The position numbers and the translations under genes were made by a program. This document shows, piece after piece, positions 8,383 through 10,169 of a stretch of 10,169 bases of DNA. The notes below the pieces were generated by a model. That model saw only the letters and a program-made list of their open reading frames with translations. It ran no database searches and was not told the DNA's origin. Source of the stretch: Theodoxus fluviatilis (Eukaryota; Mollusca; Gastropoda; Cycloneritida; Neritidae); contig JAWQFJ010014931.1 in the NCBI GenBank assembly GCA_034096865.1, forward strand, positions 1 through 10,169, in the 5' to 3' direction. Within the stretch, counting starts at the first letter, position 1, and each line of letters begins with the position of its first letter.

Positions 8383-9240
8383 TCATCCCTGCTGCAGTCC
8401 TCGGAAGCCCCTCATCATTCTGCCCATGAAACCGTTCCCATTGTCGGCAGGGCTGCCGGCATTTCCTCCAGCAAGGCCTGCCCGCTGGAGCTGGGGACGC
8501 GGGAATCCCCCTTGAAAAGGTCCACCCTGGAAGCCATTGCCCGTGGCGTCCCCGCCTCCTGTCAAGCCGCTGCCGGCCAACCGCTGCGCGATCCTGTCCC
8601 GAACGGCCTGGCCAACCAGCTGCATGATCTGGCGACTCGCCTCGGGTGTGCCCTGGGCAATCAGGTTCGTCACCTCGGCGGGGACGCCCTCTGGATAGAC
8701 TCGGGACAGCAGACCTCCCTCAAAGAAACCACGACCAAACCCTCCACGAGGGCCGCCTGCCCCGGGAGGACGAGAGAAGGAGCCAGGGAGCTGGATTCCC
8801 TGGGCTTCGGCAGCCTGCCTGACGATGTCCATGGCTTGTCTCAGAGACTCTGGAGTGCCCTGAGCCATGAGATCCGTGACCTCAGCGGGGACGCCGTTGG
8901 GATAGACACGGGCAAGAAGACCGTCCATGAGTGGTCCTGGAGGTGCAGGGAAGGGTCCGGGCCCACCAGCTCCGGGCGGACCACGGAAAGGACCCGGAAT
9001 CTGGATACCCTGCGCCTCGGCAGCCTGCCTGACGGTGTCCATGTCCTGTCTGAGGGCATCAGGAGTGTCTTGAGCAATCAGGTTTCTGATTTCAGATGGG
9101 GTGCCGTTGGGGTAGACACGGGCAAGAACACCTTCGACGAGAGCTCCCAGGGGACCAGAGCGGGACCCAAATCCACCAGGGAGGCCGTTGAAGAAGAAGA
9201 AGAAGAAGAAGAAGAAGAAGACACAAGAAAGGTTGGAGAA
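8383..9240 (-). CDS. Last exon of a secreted-type modular protein with three tandem helical domains
   Basis: The frame is open from a TAA near 9387 to the TGA at 8385-8383 and contains no in-frame ATG before the repeats, so it must be entered by splicing. The best acceptor is CTCTTCTCTCACTACTACCTGCAG ending at 9241, in phase 0. After FSNLSCV and ten Phe (a TTC microsatellite) come three domain copies, spaced 69-70 residues apart: 8941-9150, 8731-8940 and about 8569-8730. Each has the core L[LA].RVYP[NE]G[VT]P[AS]E[VI] then L[IM]AQ.TP[ED]; copies 1 and 2 also share RQAAEAQGIQ[IL]PG. Linkers are rich in Pro, Gly and Phe (PPGAGGP), and the C-terminus is Gly/Phe/Gln/Arg-rich, ending FRGLQQG. One further copy occurs at 99-230. 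I do not recognise the family. Its domains look helical and the role is probably extracellular and structural (inference). The exon start and upstream exons are uncertain; the acceptor could instead lie at 9144, just before copy 1, in phase 1. Confidence 0.78.
   Translation of the reverse strand, partial: FSNLSCVFFFFFFFFFFNGLPGGFGSRSGPLGALVEGVLARVYPNGTPSEIRNLIAQDTPDALRQDMDTVRQAAEAQGIQIPGPFRGPPGAGGPGPFPAPPGPLMDGLLARVYPNGVPAEVTDLMAQGTPESLRQAMDIVRQAAEAQGIQLPGSFSRPPGAGGPRGGFGRGFFEGGLLSRVYPEGVPAEVTNLIAQGTPEASRQIMQLVGQAVRDRIAQRLAGSGLTGGGDATGNGFQGGPFQGGFPRPQLQRAGLAGGNAGSPADNGNGFMGRMMRGFRGLQQG
8569..9150 (-). repeat. Three tandem copies of a ~210-base domain repeat
   Basis: Units lie at 8941-9150, 8731-8940 and about 8569-8730, each beginning just before the [LV]L.RVYP core. 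On the plus strand the repetition is visible as recurring CTGCGCCTCGGCAGCCTGCCTGA-like and GGGGACGCC-like blocks. Copies 1 and 2 are closest to each other; copy 3 diverges after TPEA and runs into a Gly-rich tail. This fits growth by internal duplication. Confidence 0.85.
9190..9221. repeat. GAA/TTC microsatellite, ten full copies
   Basis: The array is (GAA)10 on the plus strand. On the minus strand it reads as (TTC)10 directly before the sequence encoding NGLPGG, so it is either a Phe10 coding run or an intronic polypyrimidine tract, depending on which acceptor is used. Confidence 0.92.
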
Positions 9241-9418
9241 CTGCAGGTAGTAGTGAGAGAAGAGCAATGCTGCAGGTTGTTTGTGTTGTCGTTGACAAAC
9301 GGGGAGAGAAGGTTTGTTGTTGCAGACATGGAGAGACGAAACGATAGAAGTAAAAACCGTCACACAGGAAGACGCAACCAGATGTCTTCCTTATGAGAGA
9401 CAAGAAAAACAAAATACT

Positions 9419-9435
9419 TTTATTCGATTTTTATT
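9419..9435 (-). terminator. Pair of candidate poly(A) signals
   Basis: AATAAA occurs twice on the minus strand, at 9435-9430 and 9424-9419, about 400 bases beyond the TGA at 9840-9838. If used, they would end the right-hand Gly-X gene here and make it separate from the triple-domain gene. They could also be chance hexamers in an intron. Confidence 0.35.
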
Positions 9436-9701
9436 TACCCTACAACGATGAAACCTTTATCACATTTGTCAATAGCTGATCACAGTAAATTGAACAAAAC
9501 CATTGTGAACAGAGCTTTGAAAACGCATGATTCGCTCTTTTCCTGTTGAACAGGTTTTGTTATGTATGTTTTTATGCACACATTTATCTGGGCAGTGAGA
9601 AAGCTTGTGTCTAAAATTTGAGGCCATTGAGTTGTGGAGATACTAGACTCATTGATTATTTAAAAAAATCTGCACAGGTGGTTGAGCAACATTAAAACTT
9701 T

Positions 9702-9726
9702 TCTCTCTCTCCCTCTCTCTCTCTCT
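9702..9726. repeat. (CT)n microsatellite
   Basis: A near-perfect CT tract with one CCC interruption. On the minus strand it is (AG)n, so it is not a polypyrimidine tract for the minus-strand genes. Confidence 0.8.
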
Positions 9727-9837
9727 GAATCTGTCTCTCCCAGTCTATGGTGTGATGTCAGCGGGCGGGGTGGTGGTTACCGTACCATTGCCCTGGCCAC
9801 GGCCCTGACCACGACCCTCTGGTCTTCGTCTCTGACC

Positions 9838-10169
9838 TCAACCTTGACCCCGTCCTTGACCTTTACCCTGTCCTTGACCCTGTCCTTGACCCTGTCCTTG
9901 ACCCTGTCCTTGACCCCGTCCATGACCTTGGCCCTGTCCTTGACCCCGTCCATGACCTTGGCCCTGTCCTTGACCCCGTCCTTGACCCTGTCCTCGATCC
10001 TGTCCTTGACCCAGTCCTTGACTCTGTCCTTGACCCTGTCCTTGACTCTGTCCTTGACCCCGTCCTTGGCCTTGACCCTCTCCTTGACCCCGTCCGTGAC
10101 CTTGGCCCTGTCCTTGGCCCCGTCCTTGACCTTGACCCTGGCCTTGACACTGTCCTTGACCTTGACCCT
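9838..10169 (-). CDS. Gly-X repeat exon of another family member (partial, enters from the right edge)
   Basis: In the minus frame that matches the left gene, 109 codons from 10169 to 9841 strictly alternate Gly (GGT/GGA/GGC/GGG) with X, mostly Gln or Arg and occasionally His, Lys, Glu or Leu. Only four Gly slots are replaced (two Ser, one Asp, one Cys). The frame reaches TGA at 9840-9838. That TGA overlaps a fair donor, AAG followed by GTTGAG (9842-9837), so the exon may splice there in phase 1 instead of stopping. Beyond the TGA the frame still reads GQRRRPEGRGQGRGQGNG before a second stop, TAG, near 9745, so the stop may be recent. The other two minus frames are also open through the 12-base repeat, one of them as Ser-Arg-Thr-Gly repeats, but they lack the link to the conserved domain. 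The function is inferred only as a low-complexity extracellular protein. Confidence 0.7.
   Translation of the reverse strand, partial: GQGQGQCQGQGQGQGRGQGQGQGHGRGQGEGQGQGRGQGQSQGQGQGQSQGLGQGQDRGQGQGRGQGQGQGHGRGQGQGQGHGRGQGQGQGQGQGQGQGQGKGQGRGQG
9841..10169 (-). repeat. Coding minisatellite, 12-base Gly-Gln-Gly-X unit (right)
   Basis: About 27 imperfect copies of a 12-base unit (GGTCAAGGACRG on the minus strand) run to the window edge. Two neighbouring 36-base higher-order units, containing CAAGGTCATGGACGG, are near identical (about 9920-9970), pointing to recent unequal exchange or slippage. Confidence 0.85.

Larger units (their letters stand above)
9241..9840. other. Non-coding stretch between the triple-domain exon and the right Gly-X exon
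   Basis: The segment is AT-rich. It contains a (CT)n tract at 9702-9726 and two poly(A)-type hexamers on the minus strand. It is either an intron or the 3' UTR plus spacer of the right-hand gene. I checked minus-strand ATGs here for a signal-peptide exon like the one at 1785-1847 and found none, so the first exon of the triple-domain gene is probably beyond the right edge. Confidence 0.5.

Noticed and set aside
8347..9396. Long plus-strand open frame (about 349 codons) across the triple-domain region
   Set aside because: It is the antisense shadow of the minus-strand exon. Its repeated segments only mirror the domain repeat, and it has no recognisable domain of its own. The minus frame is supported by protein-level similarity to the separate copy at 99-230.
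9863..10150. Ser-Arg-Thr-Gly repeat open frame on the minus strand
   Set aside because: It is another frame of the same 12-base minisatellite. The Gly-X frame is preferred because it is the one physically linked to the conserved domain in the left gene and keeps Gly at alternate codons.

Overview
The window looks like animal nuclear DNA, most likely from a marine invertebrate and perhaps a mollusc. The evidence is introns with GT/AG borders, long AT-rich non-coding stretches, TG, TA, TAA and GAA microsatellites, and a decayed L2/CR1-like LINE with an ATT tail. The mollusc suggestion is inference only. There are no bacterial-style operons, rRNA genes or CRISPR arrays.

The genes of interest lie on the minus strand at the two ends. 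They appear to be members of one family of secreted, modular, low-complexity proteins that I do not recognise. At the left, a 63-base first exon (1785-1847) encodes a textbook signal peptide in a perfect Kozak context and ends at a perfect splice donor. It joins in phase, across an intron of about 1.5 kb, to an exon (1-305, running off the left edge). That exon encodes Gly-Gln repeats, one copy of a roughly 45-residue domain, and then more Gly-X repeats. At the right, an exon with stop (8383-about 9240) carries three tandem copies of the same domain, about 70 residues apart, then a Gly/Phe/Gln-rich tail and a poly(A) signal at 8143. At the far right edge another Gly-X exon (9841-10169) enters the window. 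It is either the end of a further tandem gene, with its own poly(A) signals near 9420-9435, or an upstream exon of the triple-domain gene.

The centre (about 1850-8140) is non-coding. It holds a 5'-truncated, inactivated LINE (6297-7524, minus strand), a second LINE-type 3' tail inside the left gene's intron (1398-1477), a weak tRNA-like SINE-head candidate (5210-5278) and a G-rich tract (5763-5793). The LINE is flanked on both sides by related TG-rich tracts that look like a long direct duplication.

The likeliest common theme is an extracellular material such as mucus, adhesive, shell or periostracum matrix, egg capsule or silk-like fibre. It would be built from a secretion signal, alternating Gly-X spacers and a small predicted-helical domain in varying copy number. 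That role is inferred from composition and architecture, not from a recognised family.
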